The translations under genes were made by a program, and so were the position numbers. Below are positions 13,575 through 21,688 of a DNA stretch of 24,300 nucleotides, piece after piece. Origin of the DNA: a virus; IMG/VR virus record IMGVR_UViG_3300025771_000182, positions 1 through 24,300 of that record. One strand, written 5' to 3'. The notes beneath the pieces are model-generated. The model saw nothing but the letters and a program-made list of their open reading frames with translations, ran no database searches and had not been told where the DNA came from. Each line of letters starts with the position of its first letter. The stretch's first letter is position 1.

Positions 13575-14696
13575 TTAAATCTCTTTACTTTTATTTCGAT
13601 TTGAATAATCTCTAGAAAATATTCCTCCTCTCAATCCGTCCTTATATTTTGTATTTGATGTTGAAATTCTTCTTGAAGACTCTCCTTTCCTTGCGGCAAG
13701 TGTTGGTTCGTAACCAGCTTGAAGTGAAGTAATATTGTTTTTATTTACAACTTTATTAAAATCCAATTTGAGTATAGATCTTTTATCTCTAGTTGCTCCA
13801 ACCTTTTTAATTTTAGGAGTACCTTGGGTAATAAAATCTACGCTATCGTATCCAGATACTTTTTTACAATCTGGTCCAAAGACTGCCATCTTTTTCAATT
13901 CTCTACTTTTAATTGGTCTCCAAAGAGTATTAAAATCATCAGAATAAGTGTCCCAATTATCAATCACAAAATCTTTAAATCCCTTAACTTCATCATGTTT
14001 AGATATCTCATTACCTGCCCTATCAGATATTCCCCCATATTGTTGAAAAGATTTTGCATCAGTTCCCAATTTATAAGATATAAACCCAACTTCTTTTGGA
14101 TTATTAGAACCATCAAATGCAACTATAACAAAATCTGCTTTCTTTGTTCCAACACCACCAACAAAGCCAGCTACATTAGTATAAGTTTTAGATTTTATTT
14201 TTAAATCTACAGGTTTTCCATTACCCAATCTCTGTATTTCAGAATTCAATCTTTTAATAACTTCAACTTCAGATCTTTCAGATGGAATTCTTGCCAATGA
14301 ACGATTAACAGAAAATGCTTTTATTAATAAATCGTTCCATATAGATCCAACTTTTGCAGCAAAATCTTTACCATTACGAAACTTAAATAATATTCTTATT
14401 GCAGTGTCTCTATCACTCAATCGAAGATAAGAAGTAATCTCTATCCCATTAAAAGAAGATCCAGGTAACTTTTTTTCTTCAAATTGTATTTTATTCTTCT
14501 TTAAAAAATCTTCAACCAATTCAAGAGAATCTGGTCTATCATTTGACTTAACAATAATAGTTGCATATTGTTGATTTTTATTATTAGAGTTTGGAAATTT
14601 ACCAGATCTCTCCACAACAATTTTGTTACTGTTAAGTCCTTTTTGAAGTTTTTTAAGTATAGTTTCGTTTGTAAGATTATTCATTGATACAAACAT
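13575..14696 (-). CDS. late protein with possible PD-(D/E)XK-like nuclease core (373 aa)
   Basis: No confident family. Residues 185-220 show KKADFVIVAFDG, then KEVGFISYKLG and SFQQYGGIS. A buried Asp strand (D188), a following Glu/Lys strand (E202, K209) and a Gln/Tyr patch resemble restriction-endonuclease-like cores, though the third motif reads S-Y-K rather than E-x-K, so the match is imperfect. The N-terminal 110 residues look alpha/beta with RILFKFRNGKD; the C-terminus is basic and disordered (RKGESSRRISTS). An exact late promoter ends eight bases before the ATG at 14696, so the mRNA would be nearly leaderless unless the ATG at 14684 is used. Late expression suggests a packaged or virion-associated protein. 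Confidence 0.7.
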   Translation of the reverse strand: MFVSMNNLTNETILKKLQKGLNSNKIVVERSGKFPNSNNKNQQYATIIVKSNDRPDSLELVEDFLKKNKIQFEEKKLPGSSFNGIEITSYLRLSDRDTAIRILFKFRNGKDFAAKVGSIWNDLLIKAFSVNRSLARIPSERSEVEVIKRLNSEIQRLGNGKPVDLKIKSKTYTNVAGFVGGVGTKKADFVIVAFDGSNNPKEVGFISYKLGTDAKSFQQYGGISDRAGNEISKHDEVKGFKDFVIDNWDTYSDDFNTLWRPIKSRELKKMAVFGPDCKKVSGYDSVDFITQGTPKIKKVGATRDKRSILKLDFNKVVNKNNITSLQAGYEPTLAARKGESSRRISTSNTKYKDGLRGGIFSRDYSNRNKSKEI

Positions 14697-14703
14697 TTAT
14701 ACC

Positions 14704-14711
14704 TATTTATA
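14704..14711 (-). promoter_or_regulatory. T4-type late promoter overlapping the tRNA-Leu 3' end
   Basis: Exact TATAAATA on the minus strand. Its first two bases are the last two bases of tRNA-Leu. It sits unusually close to the next ATG (14696). Confidence 0.7.
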
Positions 14712-14792
14712 CCCAGTATAGGACTTGAACCTACACGTCACAAGGACAACAGGACCTAAACCTGCCGCGTCTACCAATTCCGCCAACTGGGC
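14710..14792 (-). tRNA. tRNA-Leu (anticodon TAG)
   Basis: 83-nt class II tRNA with a long variable arm. Acceptor GCCCAGT pairs with ACTGGGT (one wobble), T-loop TTCAAGT, discriminator A, anticodon loop TTTAGGT gives TAG for CTA codons. It stands alone, far from the main tRNA array. Confidence 0.93.
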
Positions 14793-14796
14793 AATA

Positions 14797-14818
14797 AAAT
14801 ATGGATTAATCCATATTT
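14797..14818. terminator. 22-bp perfect AT-rich palindrome, possible terminator or processing hairpin
   Basis: Eleven bases pair with the next eleven, centred on ATTAAT, between mazG and tRNA-Leu. On the minus strand it is followed by TATTG rather than a long T run, so termination would be weak. It may instead mark the 5' side for tRNA processing. Confidence 0.4.
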
Positions 14819-14827
14819 GTTAAAATA

Positions 14828-15232
14828 TCAAACGTCACCTTCAGAGCGAACTTCTGACCTTTCAATACTAAACGTACCCTCAGGATATCGTGCAGAAAGT
14901 TTTTCAAAGTTCATTTGCAAGACATCATCAAAAGAAATGTCTAGTGCCATACATGCTTGAGCAAGATACCAACAAATGTCTCCAAGTTCTCGCTTCATAT
15001 GAAATGTGTTTTCTTCACTATATGGTTTTCCTTGGAATACAATCTTTTTGACTACTTCAGTAAACTCACCAGCTTCTGCAGTAAGACCAAATGCAGCAGT
15101 CAGAAGTTGTGTTACATTAGCACCACTTGCCTCAAGTTCATTAATCCTAGTCAAAAATACAGGATACTCCAAACTCGGAGCACTAGTAGTTTGCTTCACA
15201 AAATCAATATACTTTTCAGTATCAATAGTCAT
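14828..15232 (-). CDS. mazG: MazG-like nucleotide pyrophosphohydrolase
   Basis: 134-aa protein of the MazG family, which hydrolyses nucleoside triphosphates (and, it has been proposed, (p)ppGpp) to monophosphates. The metal-binding helices are clear: E53-x-x-E56 in LTAEAGEFTEVV and E82-x-x-D85 in RELGDICWYL. A compact single-domain form is typical of cyanophages, where it is thought to alter host nucleotide pools or stress signalling. It ends with a short acidic tail. It lies 39 bp after the sugar dehydrogenase gene; no Shine-Dalgarno is obvious. Either the accessory operon or the possible promoter at 15458-15486 could transcribe it. Confidence 0.9.
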   Translation of the reverse strand: MTIDTEKYIDFVKQTTSAPSLEYPVFLTRINELEASGANVTQLLTAAFGLTAEAGEFTEVVKKIVFQGKPYSEENTFHMKRELGDICWYLAQACMALDISFDDVLQMNFEKLSARYPEGTFSIERSEVRSEGDV

Positions 15233-15271
15233 GAGATTAAAAAATTAGAATGGTTAGTTTAACACAGATTT

Positions 15272-16492
15272 TTATCTCTGTCTAGTGTTGCCGTAATGAA
15301 TTACTTCAAGATCAGGATCCTCAAACTTTCTCCAAGGATCAACTACAACACTACCTTTTGGAATTTCACAATACAATTCATCTTCTGAATTACTATACCA
15401 ATACTTGTAGGTAGTTGTAGCACTATGTGCAAGAAGAAAGATTGCTGGTTCTTTACTAGTATAAGTGTCTCCAGTATATTTGTCAACATATATTGGAGTT
15501 ATTCCAGACTGTTGGCAGTAGTGTCCAACCAATAAACTGTAACTTCCGTCAATATAAGGCACTCTTGGTTTGTATGCTTTGCCATGAATAACAATAGGTA
15601 ATTGATATTCGTTTGATAACTTTACTAAGTAATCTGCAAGATTTCTTGCTTGACCTTCTCTAGAACCCATCACAGATTCAAAAATATCATAACCAAGTTC
15701 TAATTTATATGAAAGATATCTTAGTGCAATATTATCTCTGGGATGACAAGCACCACCATCTCCCATTCCAGCAGTCATATAAGAAGAGTTTATAATTCTA
15801 TTTTCAGCTGAACACAATGCTTGAGTAACAACATCGACATTGATATTTCCTTGCCTCATAGCAACATCTTGGATCATATTTACATATCCAATTTTTGTAC
15901 TAATAAAGGTATTATAAAAAACTTTTATACATTCACACTCATCCCAAGTACCAACAATATACTTAGGATCATTTTCCATAATTGTTTTGTAGAACTCTAT
16001 TAGTTCTTTTGCGTCTCCATTTTCATATCCATCTTCGGTTCCAATCATTACCATTTCTGGATTTACCATATCCCAAGATACCGTTCCCATAGCAATAAGG
16101 TATGGATTATAAACAAATCTCATATTACTAACTAAAGGTTTAAACTGTTGTCTAGTAGTTCCAGGAAGAACTGTAGATATCAAAACAACAAGTTGACCAT
16201 TAGCATATTGATTAATCTGAGATAAACAATCTTTAACTATAGAGTAATCAAAATCTTTTGGTTCTAAATGCATGGAAGGAGTACTTCCATCATAATCTGG
16301 ATGATGTGGTGTTGGAACGGCAATGAAAATAATTTCAGACTTATCAACAACAGTTTTTATATTGGGGCAAATTTTAATTTCAGTACTATGACGTTTAAGA
16401 ATATCGTATCCATAAACAGTATGTCCTTTACGTGCTATTTCATTTGCACAAGGATTTCCAAGTTTACCTAACCCAATAAATCCAATATTCAT
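15272..16492 (-). CDS. UDP-glucose/GDP-mannose dehydrogenase family protein
   Basis: 406-aa NAD-dependent nucleotide-sugar dehydrogenase, which oxidises the C6 hydroxyl of a UDP- or GDP-sugar to a uronate. It has an N-terminal Rossmann start (MNIGFIGLGKLGNP), AVPTPHHPDYDG (58-69), STVLPGTT (106-113), N194 and K200 in FYNTFISTKIG, the catalytic cysteine C249 in GGACHPRD, and GKAYKP in the C-terminal domain. All key catalytic residues are present, so it should be active. It is slightly shorter than typical UDP-glucose dehydrogenases, mainly at the C-terminus. It is coupled to the amidinotransferase gene by a TAATG overlap. The exact sugar cannot be told from the sequence. Confidence 0.9.
   Translation of the reverse strand: MNIGFIGLGKLGNPCANEIARKGHTVYGYDILKRHSTEIKICPNIKTVVDKSEIIFIAVPTPHHPDYDGSTPSMHLEPKDFDYSIVKDCLSQINQYANGQLVVLISTVLPGTTRQQFKPLVSNMRFVYNPYLIAMGTVSWDMVNPEMVMIGTEDGYENGDAKELIEFYKTIMENDPKYIVGTWDECECIKVFYNTFISTKIGYVNMIQDVAMRQGNINVDVVTQALCSAENRIINSSYMTAGMGDGGACHPRDNIALRYLSYKLELGYDIFESVMGSREGQARNLADYLVKLSNEYQLPIVIHGKAYKPRVPYIDGSYSLLVGHYCQQSGITPIYVDKYTGDTYTSKEPAIFLLAHSATTTYKYWYSNSEDELYCEIPKGSVVVDPWRKFEDPDLEVIHYGNTRQR
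15458..15486 (-). promoter_or_regulatory. possible internal promoter in the sugar dehydrogenase gene
   Basis: Minus strand shows TTGACA (15486-15481), 17 bp, TATACT (15463-15458). It could give mazG and tRNA-Leu their own transcription. It lies inside coding sequence about 220 bp before mazG, so chance is a real alternative. Confidence 0.35.
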
Positions 16493-17454
16493 TATTCTCT
16501 CTCCAGGTCTAAAGTAACGCAGTGAAATCCACCACTAAGAGTTCTTTGATGTCTCATGGGTAACATTGCACATTCAATTCCATAAGTTTCTAATATTTTT
16601 CTTGTTGGGTGTTGATCTTCTTGTAGTGCGACTAGATTAGGAGATACACTAAATAAATTCATATTAGACCACTCTGAAGCATTATTATAACCTGGATAAT
16701 ATCCAATGTCCACTGGGTCTGGGCAATTTATAACATTCCATGTATTAAAAGGATATGGAAGCATATCTATTGATTTAACTCTTGTTGGATTGACCATTAA
16801 TAGACCTTCCCTCAAAAAACAAACCGTAGTGTCAATGTGTACATAAGTATAGATATCTTTTACGACTCTAACTGTTGCTTTAGATCCTAGAATCCTTTGA
16901 AGTAACTTTGCTCCTGCCATATTACCACTATTAGAAACAAGATATAAAACATCATTATTTGCACGGATAATATTAGCAGCATCAAAAGCTGGAGTAACCT
17001 CAGTTAATGCAAGTTTATCTGGGTTTTTAATGCAAGATTCATCATACAATCCATCGTGATAAGAACAAGGGATTTCAATAGTATTTGGAATATGATGTCT
17101 AAATGATCTCCAATTACCCCTTCTAGATCTAAGAGGTTGTGGTGTTGCTATAGATACATCACCATGAACAAAAACAGAATCTCTTGGACAGTAATTATAG
17201 TAATCTGTAGGTTCTCTTTTTGGTCTTAGAACTTCTACACCTTCACCACGTAAAAAATTACAAAATACTTCTAGATCTTCATTTGCTTCCTCTATAACTT
17301 TTTCTGGATATAAACCAGATGGTACTTCTGAAACATCTTCTATTCCAGCATAATTAATTGTTCTCAAACTTTTATCCATTGGAGGAATTTTTGCATAATC
17401 AGCAACTCCAACAATTACCTTTTTTAATTTGTCCCATTCATTAGTTGACTTCAT
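16492..17454 (-). CDS. amidinotransferase (AGAT/StrB1-like)
   Basis: 320-aa member of the arginine:glycine / inosamine-phosphate amidinotransferase fold, which moves the amidino group of arginine to an amine through a cysteine intermediate. The triad fits: D158 in FDAANIIRA, H206 in YVHIDTTVCFL and C312 in LSGGFHCVTLDL. The phrases FDAANIIRANNDV and GGFHCVTLDLE closely follow the family pattern, and MVNPTRV matches the usual segment after the histidine. The protein is complete. It is coupled to the dehydrogenase downstream, with glycosyltransferases and a StrS-like aminotransferase upstream, so an amino-sugar acceptor is more likely than glycine. No Shine-Dalgarno is present, only an A-rich leader. 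Confidence 0.88.
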   Translation of the reverse strand: MKSTNEWDKLKKVIVGVADYAKIPPMDKSLRTINYAGIEDVSEVPSGLYPEKVIEEANEDLEVFCNFLRGEGVEVLRPKREPTDYYNYCPRDSVFVHGDVSIATPQPLRSRRGNWRSFRHHIPNTIEIPCSYHDGLYDESCIKNPDKLALTEVTPAFDAANIIRANNDVLYLVSNSGNMAGAKLLQRILGSKATVRVVKDIYTYVHIDTTVCFLREGLLMVNPTRVKSIDMLPYPFNTWNVINCPDPVDIGYYPGYNNASEWSNMNLFSVSPNLVALQEDQHPTRKILETYGIECAMLPMRHQRTLSGGFHCVTLDLERE

Positions 17455-17461
17455 TTTTTTT

Positions 17462-18265
17462 TTAAAATTGTGAGGTTAATACAATCATATCAGAATCATT
17501 TTTTTTACCATAAGTAAAAAATTCATCCAGACTATATCTTAAATGTTTTTTCATCCACCAGTAATAATATGCACACCTGGATCTTTCGTGATGAACTCTG
17601 TCAATATGCAAACTAAATTCTGTACTTGGGAGATCATTATTTGTTGTTATTAAAGGAATACAATATGTTTTACCAGTATGACCTATAAAGTAATCGACTG
17701 TTGCAGAATTTGAATTATAGTTTTTTATAGCAACACTCTTATCAAAAAAATATTTTTCTCCTCGGCAATGTAGAGATAAAAGTTTTTCAACATAATCTCT
17801 ATTCAAAACAACTGGACCAAAATAAGTGTGCCTCAATTTTGGATGAAGGAAGAAAGGAATAAATTCTGTAGATTCAAATCCCAATTGAATACAATCCCAA
17901 TCATAAGGAACTCTATTCATGAGGTATTCCCAATCAAAATTCCAATACTCTATCAAGTTTAAATCATAATCATCTTCCATTAATAACAAATATTCTTCAT
18001 CTGTTGTAGTAAACCATTTTTTAATAAATTCTAAATGTGTCACTGCATTAGATAAGCAGTATGCAGGCATTCCCATTACATCACCGTCTATATATTTTGT
18101 TCCCCATTCTTTAATATTTGAGGCCAAGAATTTAGATCCAGAAACTCTTGTGTAATCAACCTTCCAATAATTAAACTGATCTTCCATATATTTTCTACGG
18201 TCAGATCTATTATCTAAATTAAAATAGTATATGTGGGGAAAATTTTTTAATTTATTCATGACCAT
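17462..18265 (-). CDS. glycosyltransferase family 25-like protein, copy A
   Basis: 267-aa GT25-like protein. Members transfer a hexose from a nucleotide sugar in LPS or glycoprotein synthesis. The nucleotide-binding start IYYFNLDNRSDRRKYM (12-27) and the metal/acid motif LLLMEDDYDL (E97-D98-D99) are intact. Shared repeats with its neighbours are MNRVPYDWDCIQLGF, a VDYFIGHTGKTYCIPL core and a C-terminal YYWWMKKHLRYSLDEFF. It is the last of five tandem paralogs and looks catalytically complete. ATG at 18265 has GAG at good spacing; an ATG at 18259 would give an ATGA overlap with copy B. The acceptor is unknown. Confidence 0.82.
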   Translation of the reverse strand: MVMNKLKNFPHIYYFNLDNRSDRRKYMEDQFNYWKVDYTRVSGSKFLASNIKEWGTKYIDGDVMGMPAYCLSNAVTHLEFIKKWFTTTDEEYLLLMEDDYDLNLIEYWNFDWEYLMNRVPYDWDCIQLGFESTEFIPFFLHPKLRHTYFGPVVLNRDYVEKLLSLHCRGEKYFFDKSVAIKNYNSNSATVDYFIGHTGKTYCIPLITTNNDLPSTEFSLHIDRVHHERSRCAYYYWWMKKHLRYSLDEFFTYGKKNDSDMIVLTSQF

Positions 18266-19056
18266 GATACACTCTTTTTAATCATTCCTTTATCATTTGG
18301 TTTTCCATATAAAAACATTTCGTCCAATTGATATTTTTTACTATCAAATCTCCACCATTCATAATACTTTATTCTATTGTTTTTAACTAAAGAATATTTT
18401 TTACTCTTATCATCAAAAAATTCCAAGTTGCCTGGAAATATTGGGAAGCAATAAGTCTTTCCACAGTGACCTATAAAATAATCAACAGTTCCAGATTTTA
18501 AACCAAACTTTTTATTTGCAATTTTATTGGTTAAATTATACTTATCATCTACACAATGAAGTTTTATAATCTTCTTTACATACCTCCTATTCAACATCGC
18601 AATATTAAAAGTATGTCCAGGAACTATTGGATGAAGATAGAAGGGTATATAATTGAGATTTTCAAATCCAAGTAGAAGACAATCCCAATCATAGGGAATT
18701 CTATTCATAATCTCTTGCCAATCAAATGGCAAATATTCTAAAGTACCAAAATCTATAATATCTCTAGATATAATTAAAGATTCTTCTTCAGTGCTATTAT
18801 ACCAATTTTTTAAAAAGTCTAAAACTGATATTGCATAAGATGCAGTAGATACCGACAATTTATAATTTTTTTTATCTAAAATAAGATCCTTCCATTCGGA
18901 TAAATTATTTTTATTAAATTTTAATGGAACCCTTTCATAAGAAGAAACTTTATAATTGCTTAAATTAGTTTCAATGTACTCTTTACGGTTACTATGCTCA
19001 TCAGAATTAAAATAATATATCTTTGGGATATTTTTTAATTTATTTTTCAAATCCAT
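18256..19056 (-). CDS. GT25-like protein, copy B, altered active site
   Basis: 266-aa paralog with the same architecture as copies A and C: IYYFNSDEHSNRKEYI at the start, the MNRIPYDWDCLLLGFEN block, VDYFIGHCGKTYCFPI and a C-terminal YYEWWRFDSKKYQLDEMF. The key acidic motif is changed: where A and C read MEDDYD, this copy reads ISRDIID (S97-R98-D99). The NLD of the donor-binding start is also changed to NSD. It is therefore probably inactive or has another role, for example as a partner subunit. The reading frame is intact, so it is not a simple pseudogene. It starts 29 bp after copy C. Confidence 0.78.
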   Translation of the reverse strand: MDLKNKLKNIPKIYYFNSDEHSNRKEYIETNLSNYKVSSYERVPLKFNKNNLSEWKDLILDKKNYKLSVSTASYAISVLDFLKNWYNSTEEESLIISRDIIDFGTLEYLPFDWQEIMNRIPYDWDCLLLGFENLNYIPFYLHPIVPGHTFNIAMLNRRYVKKIIKLHCVDDKYNLTNKIANKKFGLKSGTVDYFIGHCGKTYCFPIFPGNLEFFDDKSKKYSLVKNNRIKYYEWWRFDSKKYQLDEMFLYGKPNDKGMIKKSVSWS

Positions 19057-19085
19057 AACTAATATAATATTTTTTTTTATTTATT

Positions 19086-19988
19086 TTAATTTCTAAAATA
19101 CTCTAAATAAGCATCACCATACTTATCTGTAGAAGTTTGTGTGATATCATATGATCTAAATTTTTCTGGTTTCAATGACATTCTATCATGAATACTATCA
19201 CCATAAGAAAAAAATGCGTCTAGATCATAATTTATAGACTCATTTTGCCACCAAAAATAGCAAGTATTTCTAGCATTAACATCTCCACCAAATCTATAAA
19301 AACTTTGCAAAGTGCTATTATTTTCAAAGCTACCAAAATTTGGATTTATTGTTATTAATGGCATACAATATGTTCTTCCATTATGAACCATAAAATAATC
19401 AACTGTTCCAGATCCAGAGTTTTTTGTATTTACATGCCAAGGATAGTTGCATATTTTATGTACTAACTCATATTCATCTCCATTACAATGAAGATCTAAT
19501 ATTTTTTCAACATACTCTCTCCTCAAAAGAACAGGACCAAAGTCATGAGCATCTTCTATTGGATGCAAATGAAATTTTATTTTCTCTGGATTTTCAAAAC
19601 CCAATAATATACAATCCCAGTCGTAAGGGATTCTATTCATAATGTCATCCCAATCAAAAAACCAGTATTGAATTAGTCCAATATCATAATCATCTTCCAT
19701 CAAAAGAACATAATCATCTTTAGATTCTCTATACCACTTCTTTAAAAAATCCAAATGAGTGATTGCATTGGCAGCAACTGGAACCATCAAATGATAATCT
19801 TTAATATCTAAAATAAGATTTTTCCATTTACTATTCTCAGAAGCAAGATATTTTGTTCCAGATATTCTTTCATAATCAATCCCATAGCGATCAAATTGAT
19901 TTACCATCCAGTTTTTTCTATCTTTTCTATTATCAAGGTTAAAAAAATAAACCTTGGGCATATTTTTTACTTTTGCTTTTAAATCCAT
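19086..19988 (-). CDS. GT25-like protein, copy C
   Basis: 300-aa paralog, longest of the five because of an extra C-terminal stretch of about 30 residues. The start VYFFNLDNRKDRKNWM (13-28) and VLLMEDDYDI (E98-D99-D100) are intact, with MNRIPYDWDCILLGFEN, the block HDFGPVLLRREYVEKIL and VDYFMVHNGRTYCMPL shared with copy A. By eye it is closest to copy A. It overlaps copy D by 10 bp, suggesting coupled translation. Likely an active glycosyltransferase; donor and acceptor cannot be named. Confidence 0.82.
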   Translation of the reverse strand: MDLKAKVKNMPKVYFFNLDNRKDRKNWMVNQFDRYGIDYERISGTKYLASENSKWKNLILDIKDYHLMVPVAANAITHLDFLKKWYRESKDDYVLLMEDDYDIGLIQYWFFDWDDIMNRIPYDWDCILLGFENPEKIKFHLHPIEDAHDFGPVLLRREYVEKILDLHCNGDEYELVHKICNYPWHVNTKNSGSGTVDYFMVHNGRTYCMPLITINPNFGSFENNSTLQSFYRFGGDVNARNTCYFWWQNESINYDLDAFFSYGDSIHDRMSLKPEKFRSYDITQTSTDKYGDAYLEYFRN

Positions 19989-20830
19989 ATCATCAATTTT
20001 TCATTTTCATCTCTATAAACTTCTGTTGTACGAATATCATACATCGCTTCCATCCTCCATTCATTATCTTTATTATAGTTAAAGATCTGAAATTTTGTAT
20101 ATAACTTACTTCTCTGTTTCCACCAATATGAAATAGATTGGGAAGCAAGTTTGTTAACTAGATGTTCATTATCATTTGGTATATATTCAGTATTCAGAGA
20201 AAATATTGGTAAGACATACGTCAAACCAATATCAAATAAGAATTCACTAGTAGAACCATACTGAACCTCTTTTATTCTTTTATTTCTATTATTGTAATGG
20301 AGTAAAAACTTACTACCTTTAGTATGATAGTACTTTACTTTTTTAGCAAAATACCTAGTTATCATGAAGCAATTAGAAGAAGTATTATAATAATCTAAAG
20401 ACTTTTTAGATTTTTCTATTTCAAATGGATGGAGATGCATTTTTACTGAACGAAGTCTGGAATGATAAAACTTAATACAATCCCAATTGTAAGGTAAATT
20501 ATTGATCAAATAATCCCAGTCAAAAATCCAATTTTGAGATGTAGATAGATCAACATTATCTTCCATTATTATACAAGTTTCAGAATCATTACCATCATAC
20601 CAATCAACTATGGTTTTTATTAGATTAAGTGATTTTGATAATTCGTACTCTGTTGTATATATTTTTTCATCTTCTATATCATTTTTCCATTCTTCAAAGT
20701 TTTCTATCTTATATTTTTTCTCTATAAACTTATAATTGCTAATGTTATAAAAATCAAATTGATTTTTCATATATTCTCTTTTTTCAAGAGAATCTGTCAG
20801 ACAAAAAATGGGGGGCAAGTTATTAAGCAT
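19979..20830 (-). CDS. GT25-like protein, copy D, diverged
   Basis: 283-aa paralog, one of the more diverged. The N-terminal donor motif is degenerate (FCLTDSLEKREYM instead of FNLDNRxDRKxxM), and the acidic motif reads IIMEDNVDL (E90-D91-N92). It keeps the shared scaffold: NWIFDWDYLINNLPYNWDC, VKMHLHPFE, LTYVLPIFSLN and YWWKQRSKLY. GGAG lies seven bases before the ATG at 20830, and it starts 12 bp after copy E. Activity is doubtful. Together with copy E it forms a subgroup marked by NLPYNWD and KMHL in place of RxPYDWD and FxLHP. Confidence 0.75.
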   Translation of the reverse strand: MLNNLPPIFCLTDSLEKREYMKNQFDFYNISNYKFIEKKYKIENFEEWKNDIEDEKIYTTEYELSKSLNLIKTIVDWYDGNDSETCIIMEDNVDLSTSQNWIFDWDYLINNLPYNWDCIKFYHSRLRSVKMHLHPFEIEKSKKSLDYYNTSSNCFMITRYFAKKVKYYHTKGSKFLLHYNNRNKRIKEVQYGSTSEFLFDIGLTYVLPIFSLNTEYIPNDNEHLVNKLASQSISYWWKQRSKLYTKFQIFNYNKDNEWRMEAMYDIRTTEVYRDENEKLMIWI

Positions 20831-20842
20831 ATCAAAACTCCA

Positions 20843-21688
20843 TCAATATCTTGGAAGTTTCATCTTCATATTTCTATGTATATCCCCACCATAACTTAGT
20901 ATATCTTCTGCAGTATATTTTTTACTTTCATTCAACCACCATTTCCTTATACAAGTGGTTGCAAGAATATCATATATTTTATTGTGATAAGAACTTATAA
21001 TAGAATCTTGATTTGATTCAAAAGTCATAGACCCATTATTATCATGTCCTATTGCCAATTTCTGATCTAAACAAAAAAGTGGTAACGTATATGACTTACC
21101 TATTTGATAAAGTAAAAAATCATCACTACTATAAGATTCTTTAGGAACCATCATATCCTTCAAACTTTGGTCTAGTTTAAATGTCCCATCTTCTTTTAAA
21201 TGAACTTGTATTAATTTTTCAACAAAAAATCTATTTACCATAAAGCAAGCAGCAGAAGAGCAATGCCACTCCCTAGGACTCAAATGCATTTTTAAATAGT
21301 GATCATGGCAGTGATAAAATTGAACAATATCCCAATTGTAGGGAAGGTTTTTGACTATATCATTCCAATCAAATGGCCAATACTCTATAAGATCCAAACT
21401 CAAATCATCCTGCATTACCATAAGATGCTCAGAAATACCAGAGTTATACCATTCTATCAATAGAGTAAATTCATTCATTACAATAGATGCATCTGTTTTT
21501 GCAAGGAGCATTAAATCTAATTTATCTGCCCATTCATCAAATTTATCTACAGAAAATCTAGAGGAAGACCATCTAGTATAATCAGTAATTCCCCATTTAC
21601 TCAATTGATTTTCTATATGATTTTTTCTATCCTCCCTATGATCTAAATTCATGTAGACTATTGGAGGAAGTCCTTTTAATTTGCTCAT
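20843..21688 (-). CDS. GT25-like protein, copy E
   Basis: 281-aa paralog and the first of the array. The donor motif is good (IVYMNLDHREDRKNHI, residues 10-25), while the acidic motif reads VMQDDLSL (Q93-D94-D95), a Glu to Gln change relative to copies A and C. It shares EYWPFDWNDIVKNLPYNWD, CFMVNRFFVEKLI, KSYTLPLFCLD and a C-terminal KWWLNESKKYTAEDILSYGG with the others. It overlaps the aminotransferase stop as ATGA. It may be active with a different metal geometry, or act on another substrate; biochemical data would be needed to say which. Confidence 0.78.
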   Translation of the reverse strand: MSKLKGLPPIVYMNLDHREDRKNHIENQLSKWGITDYTRWSSSRFSVDKFDEWADKLDLMLLAKTDASIVMNEFTLLIEWYNSGISEHLMVMQDDLSLDLIEYWPFDWNDIVKNLPYNWDIVQFYHCHDHYLKMHLSPREWHCSSAACFMVNRFFVEKLIQVHLKEDGTFKLDQSLKDMMVPKESYSSDDFLLYQIGKSYTLPLFCLDQKLAIGHDNNGSMTFESNQDSIISSYHNKIYDILATTCIRKWWLNESKKYTAEDILSYGGDIHRNMKMKLPRY

